From: Lacticaseibacillus pabuli
GTDB taxonomy: Bacteria; Bacillota; Bacilli; Lactobacillales; Lactobacillaceae
DNA: 64,000 nucleotides
Assembly: GCF_028736235.1 (NCBI RefSeq)
Contig: NZ_CP117884.1
Location: 930,001-994,000, forward strand
Reading direction: 5' to 3'
The notes below the pieces were generated by a model. That model was not told the origin of the DNA. It saw nothing but the letters and a program-made list of their open reading frames with translations, and ran no database searches. Of this stretch, positions 19,776 through 28,321 are shown piece after piece (positions within the stretch are counted from its first letter, which is position 1; each line of letters opens with the position of its first letter). The translations under genes and the position numbers were made by a program.

Positions 19776-20740
19776 CAGTATTGCACCTTGACGACTTCAC
19801 CACTCGTGTAGGTATGCGTTGTCCCATCAGCGGTGGTGATGATGATGCCACCATCGTCGCTAATGCCACTGACTTGGCCGCTCACGGCGGTTTTCCCCAG
19901 ATTGAGGGTGACCTGTCTGCCCATTAACGCTGAGCGCTGCCTGTAATCGGCAAGAAAGTCGCCCGTCGTGTAGGTTTGGTGGCACGCGATGATGGCGTTG
20001 ATTAGCGCGGCCGCCAATTCGTTGCGGTCAATCGTCGCCGACGTGATGGCACCAGCCTTGGTGTTGATGGCCGCCGGGAAGTCAGCCGTGCTGAGGTTCA
20101 GGCCGACACCGACGATAAACGCGGAACTCGAGGCAGATTCGAGTTCCAAGGCGGCCTCGGTGATGATGCCAGCGACTTTGCGGCCGTTTAGCCACACGTC
20201 ATTGACCCATTTGAGCATAAAGCGATCCTCGGGAAAGAAGTGCTCCAGTACGTTGGCGACCGCATCCGCAACACCTGTGGTCAGGAGGCCGACCTTGCTG
20301 AGATCGACATGCGTGTTCGGCAAGATGAGACTCAGGTACAGCCCCGAATCAGCAGGCGAGTAAAAGTCACGCCCACGCCGCCCGTATCCCTGGGTCTGCT
20401 CGTTGGCCACGAAGGCCGCGTATGCGGGTTGGTGGTGGGCAGACAGGTATTCCTTGGCGAGGGACTGGGTGGACGTCACGGACTGGCTGACGACTAGCGG
20501 AATGGTTAACTGGCCGTAGTAGCGGACCGCGTCGACATCGAGGGGCGCTCGCCCGGTGTGGCGGTAGCCCTGGCCCTTGCGACTTTCAATCTCGTGGCCA
20601 GTTTTGCGGAGACTGTTAATCGCCTTCCATACTGTTTCGCGGGTGACACCCAGCGTTGTGGCGAGGGTGTCGCCTGAGAGCCACTTGTCTTCATTTGCGA
20701 GCAATTGATCTAATACGCGTTGCTTAGTCGATTGTGTCAT
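19775..20740 (-). CDS. birA: Biotin-[acetyl-CoA-carboxylase] ligase / biotin operon repressor BirA
   Basis: This is a group II biotin protein ligase (321 aa). An N-terminal winged helix (residues ~1-65, GDTLATTLGVTRETVWKAIN) binds DNA, the catalytic core has QGYGRRGRDFYS (biotinyl-AMP loop) and LKWVNDVWLNGRKVAGI, and a C-terminal SH3-like domain follows. It attaches biotin to the acetyl-CoA carboxylase carrier protein and, when biotin-loaded, represses uptake genes. bioY lies just upstream with an inverted-repeat operator, fitting this double role. Confidence 0.93.
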   Translation of the reverse strand: MTQSTKQRVLDQLLANEDKWLSGDTLATTLGVTRETVWKAINSLRKTGHEIESRKGQGYRHTGRAPLDVDAVRYYGQLTIPLVVSQSVTSTQSLAKEYLSAHHQPAYAAFVANEQTQGYGRRGRDFYSPADSGLYLSLILPNTHVDLSKVGLLTTGVADAVANVLEHFFPEDRFMLKWVNDVWLNGRKVAGIITEAALELESASSSAFIVGVGLNLSTADFPAAINTKAGAITSATIDRNELAAALINAIIACHQTYTTGDFLADYRQRSALMGRQVTLNLGKTAVSGQVSGISDDGGIIITTADGTTHTYTSGEVVKVQY

Positions 20741-20767
20741 GCTTTGCCTCCAGCGATGGTGTGTGCG

Positions 20768-21331
20768 TTACTGGCCGTTGCCAGCGAACGCAATGCGCTT
20801 GCGCAATACCCGGACGATGATAATGGTTAATGCTGCTTTTAGTATATCACCGGGGATGAACACCAAGTTGGACGTAAGGGAACCCGCGAGTGGCATGGGC
20901 GACTGCATGCTGAGCCACACGGAGCCGATCCCATCGACGAGGAGCACGCCGGCGACAATCATGATGGCAAATTCCAGCCAGCCGTTAGTGGCATGGTTGC
21001 CGGCGAGTTTCATGAGTGCCCAGTAAACAACAGGGACGAGTAGCCAGCCGAACATGTAGCCGGCGGTTGGCCCAACGAAAATGGCGGCGCCACCGCGCCC
21101 GCCAGAGAGGAAGGGCAGGCCGAGGAAAGCAAGAAAGAGGAACAGCGCGATGGCCGCGGTGCCATAGCGTGGTCCGAGCAGCGCGGCGGCTATCATAATG
21201 CCCATATTCTGCAGGACGATAGGCACGGGGATGACCCCGAGCGGTATACCAGGTAAAAAGCCCAGGACGATGAGTAGGGCAATCATGAGTGCCGTTTGGG
21301 TCAAGTAGTGCGTGAGTTTAGAATGTGACAT
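20768..21331 (-). CDS. bioY: Biotin transporter substrate-binding subunit BioY (ECF type)
   Basis: BioY (187 aa) is the membrane S-component that binds biotin and works with the shared energy-coupling module (not in this window). About six hydrophobic segments are seen, with the family features LPFLSGGRGGAAIFVGPTAGYMFGW and PGDILKA near the C-terminus. No biotin synthesis genes are in the window. The gene is preceded by a perfect 11-bp inverted repeat that covers its promoter. Confidence 0.92.
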   Translation of the reverse strand: MSHSKLTHYLTQTALMIALLIVLGFLPGIPLGVIPVPIVLQNMGIMIAAALLGPRYGTAAIALFLFLAFLGLPFLSGGRGGAAIFVGPTAGYMFGWLLVPVVYWALMKLAGNHATNGWLEFAIMIVAGVLLVDGIGSVWLSMQSPMPLAGSLTSNLVFIPGDILKAALTIIIVRVLRKRIAFAGNGQ

Positions 21332-21361
21332 GTTGAAGTTTCCTTTCGGTTGAATAGCCCC

Positions 21362-21403
21362 AGTTTATTGTCTAGTAACCCACTTTGTCAACAGTGGGTT
21401 ACT
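21362..21403 (-). promoter_or_regulatory. bioY promoter with probable BirA operator
   Basis: AGTAACCCACT (21374-21384) and AGTGGGTTACT (21393-21403) form a perfect inverted repeat around an 8-base centre. The centre holds the minus-strand -35 TTGACA (21391-21386), with TAAACT 18 bases downstream. The TAACC-N-GGTTA layout resembles Firmicutes BirA sites. Confidence 0.7.
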
Positions 21404-21483
21404 ATCAAAAAGTGACGAACTCGTGTGGACAATTTGCCGAAAATGGTCACGGCGGGTTAAATCACGCCGTTAGTCCGCACACG

Positions 21484-21513
21484 AAAAAAGCCACCCGCGC
21501 TGGCAGGTAGCTT
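21484..21513 (-). terminator. Terminator of the 21525-21905 gene
   Basis: On minus, AAGCTACCTGC pairs with GCGGGTGGCTT and is followed by TTTTTTC. Confidence 0.8.
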
Positions 21514-21524
21514 TCAGTAAGGTA

Positions 21525-21905
21525 TTAATCTTGTTTGTCGGGATTGAGTTCTGGGTAAATAATCGTGTAGGTTTGGTCTTCCGCCTCGTCGTAAATCGTG
21601 ACGGGGAAGCCATCCTTACAGGAGATAATGAGCTCATAACCGAAGTGATCCAAAAACGTCAGCGCGTCGGTCGTGATGCCGACAATTTTGCCCGGCAGTT
21701 GTTTACCGTCAATGGCAATTGCAAGGTCGGCGGACACGGCCAGCTGATGCTTTTTATTCGTGGTTGCGTCGACAAAATCAAACGAGCCGCGGTAAAGATC
21801 AGCCAGGCGCTGCGCAGGGTTCACCGGATTCGTTGTGGGTGCCGGTTTTCTTCTTTCAAGCTTGTGCGTCATTGCGTTAAATGCGCGTTGCAGTCTTCCA
21901 GCCAT
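21525..21905 (-). CDS. Small conserved protein, probably DUF4828 type
   Basis: The protein is 126 aa. The N-terminus MAGRLQRAFNAMTHKLERRK is basic, and the rest is rich in beta strands (YRGSFDFVDATTNKKHQLAV, YELIISCKDGFPVTIYDEAE). No signal peptide or membrane segment is seen. It resembles the lactobacillar DUF4828 family of unknown function, but this is from memory of the pattern. The start is chosen because CGGAGGGA lies 7 bases upstream; the longer frame to 22025 has no RBS. Confidence 0.65.
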   Translation of the reverse strand: MAGRLQRAFNAMTHKLERRKPAPTTNPVNPAQRLADLYRGSFDFVDATTNKKHQLAVSADLAIAIDGKQLPGKIVGITTDALTFLDHFGYELIISCKDGFPVTIYDEAEDQTYTIIYPELNPDKQD

Positions 21906-22044
21906 CACAATCCCTCCGTTTCTACAAATTATCATAGCACTGATAATGCGCTGATTGCGGCGAAAGGGGCCAACTTTTCCCACAATTTGCAAATTGAAAT
22001 ATAACGGCAATAATTGCGAAATCATAGCGCTTGCAAAATGCGCT

Positions 22045-22072
22045 TTGTGACATTCGTGAAAGCTGTTACAAT
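22045..22072 (+). promoter_or_regulatory. Promoter of the oxidoreductase gene
   Basis: An extended -10 TGT-TACAAT (22064-22072) has TTGTGA-like -35 bases about 16-17 bases upstream. Confidence 0.45.
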
Positions 22073-22107
22073 TAATACGTACAACAAATCATCGTGGGAG
22101 GAACAAC

Positions 22108-23094
22108 ATGCTTAAATTAGGAATTATTGGAACGAACTGGATTACGCAGCAATTTGTTGACGCGGCGACGAACAGCGGGGAATACCAGCTTACCGCGGTT
22201 TACTCACGCCACGCCGAATCTGCACAGAAGTTTGCGGACGAGGTGGGCCACAAAGCGGCATTGTTTACGGACCTGGATGTGTTCTTTGCCTCTGATACTT
22301 TTGACACAGTCTACATTGCAAGTCCCAACATCATGCACGCCGATCAGACCATCGCGGCCGTTAACGCGGGTAAGAATGTCATTGTTGAAAAGCCAATGGT
22401 TGCTGGTTTGAACCAGTTGGACGCTGTGCTCGCTGCTCAAAAGGCGCACCCAGATGTGTTTGTTTTTGAAGCTGCGCGGCACTTGTACGAAGCCAACTTT
22501 GCCAAGGTCAGCGAGTACACGCACAGCCACAAAATTAGTGGGGCAACCTTAACCTACATGAAGTACTCATCCCGCTATGATGCCTTTCTTGAAGGCAAGA
22601 CGCCAAACGTCTTCACCACGAAGTTTGCTGGGGGCGCACTGATGGACCTGGGGGTTTACCTGGTATACGCCGCATTGTCCTGGTTCGGTGTGCCTGACAA
22701 GGCAACGTATGTCCCCAGCAAGTTGCCAAACGGGATTGATGGCACCGGTGTGATGCACCTGGACTACCCAGATTTCGGGGTGAACCTGACTGCGGGTAAG
22801 ACAACACAGAGTTACCTGCCGTCTGAAATTTACTCTGGCAAGGATACCTTGGTAATTGATGCACCTGAATCCATCAGTAGCATCAAGCTTTACCAGCCAG
22901 ACACCAAGCCTCAAGAATCGGCCGGCAAGCAGGACAAGAACCCCATGATCCGGGAAGCGAAGTTCTTTGCCGACGCCATCAACACCAAGGATTATGCCGC
23001 ACGTGATGCCAAGCTCGAACTGGCTAAACAAGTCCACACGGTAATCAGTACCGCGCGTGTTGCCGCCGGGATTGTCTTCCCAAGCGATAAGTAA
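22108..23094 (+). CDS. Gfo/Idh/MocA-family NAD(P)-dependent oxidoreductase
   Basis: The protein is 328 aa. The Rossmann start LGIIGTNWITQQFVDAA has an altered GxGxxG. The VIVEKPM motif carries the family Glu-Lys-Pro, with Lys ~94 as the catalytic site, and GGALMDLGVYLVY carries the GxxxDxGxY signature. Members act on sugars, inositols or biliverdin-like compounds; the substrate is not evident. It is monocistronic, with a GGGAGG RBS and its own terminator. Confidence 0.9.
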   Translation: MLKLGIIGTNWITQQFVDAATNSGEYQLTAVYSRHAESAQKFADEVGHKAALFTDLDVFFASDTFDTVYIASPNIMHADQTIAAVNAGKNVIVEKPMVAGLNQLDAVLAAQKAHPDVFVFEAARHLYEANFAKVSEYTHSHKISGATLTYMKYSSRYDAFLEGKTPNVFTTKFAGGALMDLGVYLVYAALSWFGVPDKATYVPSKLPNGIDGTGVMHLDYPDFGVNLTAGKTTQSYLPSEIYSGKDTLVIDAPESISSIKLYQPDTKPQESAGKQDKNPMIREAKFFADAINTKDYAARDAKLELAKQVHTVISTARVAAGIVFPSDK

Positions 23095-23118
23095 TTGCAC
23101 TCAGCCTATCTTTTTTCA

Positions 23119-23146
23119 GACTCTCGACCTGGTCGGGAGTCTTTTT
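23119..23146 (+). terminator. Terminator of the oxidoreductase gene
   Basis: GACTCTCGACC and GGTCGGGAGTC flank a single T, followed by five T. Confidence 0.85.
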
Positions 23147-23206
23147 CGTGCCGAGATGTAGTATTATGTGATGAGTATAGTTACCCGGAATATAGGAGAA
23201 ATTATT

Positions 23207-24481
23207 TTGACAATCGCAGAACCATTTAAAGAATTATGGGCAGAAGCAGGCTTTACCGAAGAGACGGCCATTCAAAAGGCAGTCTCGCAGCCTTTGCGTA
23301 CCGATGAAAATATCGTTGGCCTCGCGCCAACCGGCTCCGGTAAGACCCTGGCCTTTGGGCTGCCCATTCTTGAAAAGCTGGTCCCAGACGATGGCCTCCA
23401 AGCGTTGATTATGGCGCCTTCACAGGAGCTGGCTATCCAAACGCGGGATGTGCTGCAGCCATATGCGAAGGCGGCGGGACTCACGATGATCGGTCTGACC
23501 GGGGGCGCCAACGTTGCCCGGCAGAAGGAACAACTGAAGAAGCACCCCGAAATCATCGTTGCGACGGCCGGTCGCTTGCTGGAGCTGGTCAACGGGCATC
23601 GTGTCAGTTTGTCTCGTTTGGTCACGATGGTCATTGATGAAGCGGATGAGTTGCTGCGTGAACCTGGGTTGAGCCAGGTACGTGAAATTGCCGAGGCGGC
23701 ACCCGCTGACGTCCAGTTGGCCTTCTTCTCCGCCACTAGCAGTCCCATCTTGCGCGAACTCCCCAAGTGGTTCGGCCAGGAAGTGGAAACCATCGACGTG
23801 CGGGCCATCGACAAGACGCGCGGCCCCGTGAACCACTACTTTATGCAGGGCGGCCGTGAACGTGAAGTCGAATGGCTCGGCAAACTGGCGCGGATGGACA
23901 ACTTCAGCGCGCTGGTCTTCTTCAACAAGAACAGCAGTCTCGGCCGCGTTGCCGGGATTTTGCGACACCAGAAAGTGCGCTTTGCGACCCTCGAGAGCAA
24001 GGACCGTTCTGTTTCACGCAAGCAGTCATTGGCACTGCTGCGCAAGGGCAAGATTGACTTGCTGCTTGTCACCGACTTGGCAGGTCGTGGCCTGGACATT
24101 CCGAAGCTGCCAGCTGTCATTAACTTCGAAGTGCCTCGCAACAGCACCGTGTACATTCACCGTGCTGGGCGGACCGGCCGGATGGGCAATGCCGGCACCG
24201 TCATTACCATGGGGGATGATCATGACTTGCGTGATTTGCGCCGCATTGCCAGCGATTATGACGTGCAACGTGTCTACTTGGTCGATGGCAAGCTGACCAC
24301 GGACAAGCCTGAACATGAGGATGAGCCCGAGCGTCCGGCAAAGCGGGTGGCAAAACCCGTCGCAGCGACGCGCCCTCAACCTAAACAAGAAACACGCGAG
24401 ACTGATAAGCCAGCCCGCAAGCCGCACCACAAGAACCGTGCACGGAACCGTAAATCTAAGGGTAAGCCACAACACAAGTAA
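23207..24481 (+). CDS. DEAD-box RNA helicase (YfmL/CshC-like)
   Basis: The protein is 424 aa. Motifs are APTGSGKT (motif I), VIDEADELL (motif II, DEAD), SATSSP (III) and HRAGRTGRMG (VI). A Lys/Arg-rich tail (~370-424) probably binds RNA. It likely acts in ribosome assembly or mRNA turnover. The start is the TTG at 23207, with AGGAG 8 bases upstream. An in-frame ATG at 23171 has no RBS and lies against a -10-like TATTAT at 23162-23167, so it would sit at or before the transcript start. The downstream PTS gene follows after 15 bases. Confidence 0.88.
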   Translation: MTIAEPFKELWAEAGFTEETAIQKAVSQPLRTDENIVGLAPTGSGKTLAFGLPILEKLVPDDGLQALIMAPSQELAIQTRDVLQPYAKAAGLTMIGLTGGANVARQKEQLKKHPEIIVATAGRLLELVNGHRVSLSRLVTMVIDEADELLREPGLSQVREIAEAAPADVQLAFFSATSSPILRELPKWFGQEVETIDVRAIDKTRGPVNHYFMQGGREREVEWLGKLARMDNFSALVFFNKNSSLGRVAGILRHQKVRFATLESKDRSVSRKQSLALLRKGKIDLLLVTDLAGRGLDIPKLPAVINFEVPRNSTVYIHRAGRTGRMGNAGTVITMGDDHDLRDLRRIASDYDVQRVYLVDGKLTTDKPEHEDEPERPAKRVAKPVAATRPQPKQETRETDKPARKPHHKNRARNRKSKGKPQHK

Positions 24482-24496
24482 AGCGAGGAAACTGCA

Positions 24497-24835
24497 ATGA
24501 TTCCAGACGAAAATCCGAGTGAAGTAATGGAAATCATTATGAATGCAAGTCATTCCCGAAGTGCGTCTCGCCAGGCAATGGCAGAGGCGCGCGTTGGCAA
24601 ACAGGCCGCGGCGGACAAGTCACTTGCTGAGGCAAAAACGGCCCTGCAGGCTGCACAAGACGCACACAATACTTTGCTGAGCCAAGAAGCGCGTGGTGAG
24701 GGACCTGAGTTCTCCATTTTGCTGGTCCATGCGGAGAACCATTTGGCGAACGCGGACACGATGATTGACATCGCCACTGAGTTTATGGCGATGGGCGCAG
24801 AGTTAAACGCCCTCCAAAAGAAGCTCGGCAAGTAA
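24497..24835 (+). CDS. Orphan PTS lactose/cellobiose-family EIIA
   Basis: The protein is 112 aa with the helical EIIA(Lac/Chb) fold. The phospho-accepting His is in LLVHAENHLANA (His78), as in characterised LacA and ChbA proteins. IIA normally receives phosphate from HPr and passes it to IIB, but no IIB or IIC gene is adjacent. It follows the helicase by 15 bases (RBS GAGGA), so it may be cotranscribed with an RNA helicase rather than sugar genes. It may serve a distant transporter or have a regulatory role. Confidence 0.85.
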   Translation: MIPDENPSEVMEIIMNASHSRSASRQAMAEARVGKQAAADKSLAEAKTALQAAQDAHNTLLSQEARGEGPEFSILLVHAENHLANADTMIDIATEFMAMGAELNALQKKLGK

Positions 24836-24893
24836 GTTAAATCGCCTTAACCGTTGAAAACTAGCAAGGGCTATCGTAAACTAGTTAAGGTTT

Positions 24894-24967
24894 GCGCCAG
24901 TAGCTCACCTGGATAGAGCAGCAGTTTCCTAAACTGCAGGTAGCGAGTTCGAGTCTCGCCTGGCGCA
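24894..24967 (+). tRNA. tRNA-Arg (anticodon CCT)
   Basis: The cloverleaf is complete: acceptor GCGCCAG/CTGGCGC, D arm AGCTC...GAGC, and anticodon stem GCAGT/ACTGC with loop TTCCTAA (anticodon CCT at 24928-24930, reading AGG). The T arm is GCGAG TTCGAGT CTCGC. The discriminator is A, and CCA is not encoded. It is the only tRNA in the window. Confidence 0.96.
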
Positions 24968-25020
24968 TTTTTTAGTACAATCCGGAACTTTAGAGCCGCC
25001 AAATAAAGATTTATGCTAAA

Positions 25021-25055
25021 TAGGACGCACAATTGATGTGCGTCCTATTTTTGTT
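25021..25055 (+). terminator. Terminator downstream of tRNA-Arg
   Basis: TAGGACGCAC pairs with GTGCGTCCTA, with a 7-base loop, followed by TTTTTG. Confidence 0.85.
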
Positions 25056-25106
25056 CTGTCTGGCCAAACCCACACGCTGTTGCCAGGGCGGTGACCTTTT
25101 TATTAA

Positions 25107-25621
25107 TTAGTATTTATTACGAGAAATCTTGTCTACGCTCATGAATAGTGTTTTGTGTCCGTACCATTTTGTCGGCAAATTATCGTCGTGATTTTTACCA
25201 GCATTTTGGATACTTCCTTTTACAGTTACTACGCTACCTTTGCGTAGGTGACTTTTATTTGGTATATCAGTAATCGAATATAGGTGACTTTTGTGCTTTT
25301 TTGGACTGATTAGCATGTGGCGTTCATTTCCCGCTTTAGTGTGTTTAATGACCCTTACTACATACTTGGACAATTGAACATGATCACCTGCCATCATTAG
25401 CTTTTCTGGTGTGAGTTTGAAATACTCATTATATGTAACGTGACTCGCGACTTTCACAGAGTATTTCTTTGTCTAGACGCCAAATCTGCTTTTTGTTTCT
25501 TCGTTTGATGCCAATGAGTTGTAGATTTAGCTTGGACGGAACTGGTTTGTTGCGTGATTGAACTCATTATAGCAGTGGCTATAGCTGCCGCAGTTAGTAG
25601 AGAAAAGGCCATTCTTTTCAT
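25107..25621 (-). pseudogene. Small secreted protein gene, apparently frameshifted
   Basis: Two minus-strand frames overlap by 4 bases (GTGA, 25457-25454). The first (from ATG 25621) gives a clear signal peptide, MKRMAFSLLTAAAIATAIMS... with a VQA-K cleavage site, and ends soon after ADLASRQRNTL. The second continues KKYSVKVASHVTYNEYFKL... to 25107 as a basic, beta-rich domain. Read upstream of its GTG it joins naturally to the first. One frameshifted secreted protein of ~170 residues is the simplest reading; two translationally coupled genes is the alternative. The region is distinctly AT-richer than its neighbours and lies beside a tRNA gene. The function is unknown. Confidence 0.55.
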
Positions 25622-26004
25622 AGTTAATATCAACCCCATTATATTTGTTCGTGCATTTTTTCACCCGTGGAACGGATATACATACGCAGACAATTCAGTG
25701 TACCATACAGTTCATGTAAGCTCAGAAATTTAGAGCCCATTTGCGCCTTCGTATGAGCGCATGCTGTAACTAGTAAAATATTACCCTTTCAGATAGGATG
25801 GAAATCTACCCGCGCAGGCAATGTGTTTTCGAATCACTGCGTGGTATTCTTTGGGCCGTGCTTACAATAACTGAACCTTGTAAAACAACACTCTTAGAAG
25901 AAGAACAGTGTTTTTCGTTGCAAAATCTTTATCAATAATGTAAATAACGCTGCCGCCTCCCTGAGTATTGGGAAGCGGCAGCGTTATTCGTTTTGTCAGT
26001 TGAG
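25622..26004. other. AT-rich intergenic stretch
   Basis: No gene is visible. TATAAT on the minus strand (25646-25641) is a candidate -10 for the broken secreted-protein gene, which favours its ATG at 25621. A weak hairpin AACACT/AGTGTT lies near 25888-25917. Confidence 0.4.
25946..25985 (-). terminator. Probable terminator of the HAD gene
   Basis: The stem AACGCTGCCGC/GCGGCAGCGTT has an inner TCCC/GGGA pairing. The T tract on minus is poor (TTATTTA). Confidence 0.55.
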
Positions 26005-26700
26005 TTAGGCACTCGCGAGTAATTTGTTTTCCAACTCATTCAGGGAGTGCACTTCAAGCGTTGGCTGCAGTCCAGTTTTGTTGATCTGGTCGTGCAAGTT
26101 GACCCAGATGGTGCGCAGGCCATAGTTAACACCGCCGCGGATGTCAGAGTTCAGACCATCGCCGATCATCAGGGTGTCGTCTTTGTGCAGTTCGTGTTCG
26201 TGGGCAAAGATGGCGTCGAAAAACTGGGGCGCAGGCTTGTCGTAACCAATCTCCTCAGAAATGTAGATGCCGTCGAATAATGGGGCGAGATGGCTATCAT
26301 GTAGGCGTTGTTTCTGCGTTGCCGTGTTGCCATTAGTTCCTGCCAAAATCGTGTAGCCATTTTGATGTAGCGCCGTCAGCAGTGTTTTTGCACCGGGGAC
26401 GCGCTGGTGGCCGCTGTTCAGTAGACCACGGTATTCGTGTTCCATTTCTGCACCGGGCAAGTCGCTGCGGTCGATGGCAGCGAGGAAAGTGTTGAACCGG
26501 CGTGCTAGCAATTGCTCACGCGTGATTTCGCCGCGTTCTAGCTGTGCCCATAAACCAGTGTTCACTTTTTCGTAAATGGCACGGATTTGCGCGTTGTCGG
26601 TCACCCCAAAGTCAGCGAAGGTCTTGGTGAGACCAGCCCGTTCACTGGCGGAAAAATCGAGCAGGGTATTGTCGAGATCAAAGATTAGGTTAGAACGCAT
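26005..26700 (-). CDS. HAD-superfamily nucleotidase (YjjG/YfnB type)
   Basis: The protein is 231 aa. HAD motif I is FDLDNTLLDF (nucleophile Asp in DxDxT), motif II is AGTNG, motif III Lys lies in GYDKPAPQFF and motif IV is MIGDGLNSDIRGG. The pattern fits pyrimidine 5'-nucleotidases of the YjjG group, which clean up non-canonical nucleotides. AAAGGAG precedes the ATG. It is monocistronic on the minus strand. Confidence 0.88.
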   Translation of the reverse strand: MRSNLIFDLDNTLLDFSASERAGLTKTFADFGVTDNAQIRAIYEKVNTGLWAQLERGEITREQLLARRFNTFLAAIDRSDLPGAEMEHEYRGLLNSGHQRVPGAKTLLTALHQNGYTILAGTNGNTATQKQRLHDSHLAPLFDGIYISEEIGYDKPAPQFFDAIFAHEHELHKDDTLMIGDGLNSDIRGGVNYGLRTIWVNLHDQINKTGLQPTLEVHSLNELENKLLASA

Positions 26701-26839
26701 ATGTGGCGACTCCTTTAGTCATTTTTAGGGTTAATTATAGCACGCGTTTTTGGTGGCTTTACCAGATTTTGTGGACGTTGTTTATTCTATTAAATACAAC
26801 CCATATTGAAAGTGAATTTGTTGTTCCAAAGCGCTTAAG

Positions 26840-26872
26840 AAAACCCCAGCGTTAATTTTAACGTTGGGGTTG
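26840..26872 (-). terminator. Terminator of pepS
   Basis: AACCCCAACGTTAA/TTAACGCTGGGGTT on the minus strand is followed by TTC. Confidence 0.82.
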
Positions 26873-26888
26873 CAGGTTAATTCATCAA

Positions 26889-28121
26889 TTATGCCCAGTC
26901 CCCATTGCGGAAAATTGGGACCAACTTGCCTTCTTTACTAATACCGTCGATGTTCATTTCGGCGGAACCCATCATGAAGTCCACGTGGGTATCAGCGTCG
27001 TTCAAGCCGGCGTGGTCACGTTGTTCAGGCGTCATCTCGACACCGCCATCAACGGTGAAGGGGTAGGCCTGACCGAATGCCATGTGATCGGATGCGTTTT
27101 CGTCGAACAGGGTGTTGAAGAAGATGATGCCCGACTGTGAAATTGGGGATGGGTCTGGGACCAGTGAGACTTCACCCAGCGACTTGGCACCACGAATCTT
27201 GAACAGGTCATCCAGGACGGCCTGACCGCGGTCGGCCTTGTAATTGATAACTTCGCCGTTTTTAAAGGTAAAGTGCATGCCTTCCAGCACGTTGCCGGCG
27301 TAGGAGAGCGGCTTGGTTGAGGCCACGGTGCCATCAATGCGGCGCTTGTCTGGGCCGGTGAAGACTTCCTCGGTCGGCATGTTCGGGATGAAGAACTCAC
27401 CTTTAGGATTGGTAGAGCCAGCCGCCTGCCAGAGGTGGTGCTTGGGTAAACCAACTGTCAAATCGGTGCCAGGTGCGCTGTAGTGCAAGGCGTCAAACTG
27501 CTGGTCGTTGAGCCACTTGGCCTTTTCGTTCAACTTGTCGACGTGGGCCTGCCAAGCTGCCTCGGGGTCATCCTTATCAATCCGGGTCGTTTTGAAAATT
27601 TCGGTCCAGAGCTTGTCCACGGCAACTGCGGCATCGTCATCTGGGAAGACCTTCTCGGCCCACTTAGGACTGGCTGCGGCGATGATGGTCCAGCTAATCT
27701 GGTTAGAAGAAATTGCGTTGCTTAAACGGGCGTAGGCCTGCTGGTGGCCGGCGTTATAGCGGGCGACGCGGCGCGGGTCAACACTGCCCAGGTTGTCGGG
27801 GTCGGCACTGACGACGGTAATCCGCTTGGCACTCTGATCGACCCAGTAGTCATACATGGCCTTTTCATAGGGAGGAACGGCGTCGAGTTCGTCGTCGCCC
27901 ATGTGATTCAGGTCCAATCGCTTGACGGTGTCATCCTGCCACTGCACCATCACGCGTGCAGCGCCTGATTTGTAGACACTCGCCACGATTAAACGGGCAA
28001 GGGGTGCTTGGTCCACCGCAATCTGGAGATAGACGTCATCGCCGGGCTGGACATTTGCCCCAGTCTGGACGGCTAGGTCCGCGTACTTTTTAAGATTTAA
28101 AGCAAAATTCTCATTGGTCAT
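26889..28121 (-). CDS. pepS: Aminopeptidase PepS (M29 family)
   Basis: This thermophilic-type metallo-aminopeptidase (410 aa) is used by lactic acid bacteria to release N-terminal residues from peptides. Metal and catalytic positions of family M29 are visible: NMPTEEVFTGPD (first Glu), LGEVSLVPD (second Glu), NASDHMAFGQAYPF (His and Tyr) and DTHVDFMMG (His-Asp). The ATG at 28121 has GAGGT upstream. It is monocistronic with its own terminator. Confidence 0.93.
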   Translation of the reverse strand: MTNENFALNLKKYADLAVQTGANVQPGDDVYLQIAVDQAPLARLIVASVYKSGAARVMVQWQDDTVKRLDLNHMGDDELDAVPPYEKAMYDYWVDQSAKRITVVSADPDNLGSVDPRRVARYNAGHQQAYARLSNAISSNQISWTIIAAASPKWAEKVFPDDDAAVAVDKLWTEIFKTTRIDKDDPEAAWQAHVDKLNEKAKWLNDQQFDALHYSAPGTDLTVGLPKHHLWQAAGSTNPKGEFFIPNMPTEEVFTGPDKRRIDGTVASTKPLSYAGNVLEGMHFTFKNGEVINYKADRGQAVLDDLFKIRGAKSLGEVSLVPDPSPISQSGIIFFNTLFDENASDHMAFGQAYPFTVDGGVEMTPEQRDHAGLNDADTHVDFMMGSAEMNIDGISKEGKLVPIFRNGDWA

Positions 28122-28226
28122 GTCATCGACCTCACTTTCACGTTTGCAACCAGTTTATCACAACAGAAACGGGTGTAGCAGGTGTGAATTATTCGTGATT
28201 ATTTGCAAATAAACACACGTCAGGTA

Positions 28227-28254
28227 TTGTTATTATTTTCAGTTTTGTTAGAAT
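28227..28254 (+). promoter_or_regulatory. Promoter of the TetR-family gene
   Basis: TTGTTA (28227-28232), a 16-base spacer and TAGAAT with an extended TGT (28246-28254). Confidence 0.6.
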
Positions 28255-28269
28255 GAAATTAATAACGGG

Positions 28270-28291
28270 GAGGTATCCGGGGGGATTCCTC
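28270..28291 (+). promoter_or_regulatory. Leader hairpin upstream of the TetR-family gene
   Basis: GAGGTATCC and GGATTCCTC (8 of 9 pairs) form a hairpin in the short 5' leader, before the real RBS (GAGGGGG, 28305-28311). It has no T tract, so it is not a terminator. Confidence 0.45.
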
Positions 28292-28321
28292 AAACCGCTA
28301 AATTTGAGGGGGATTTTTAAT

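Noticed and set aside
25821..25845. tRNA-like TTCGAATC stretch
   Set aside because: Only a T-loop-like word is present; the stems do not pair and no acceptor arm is found.
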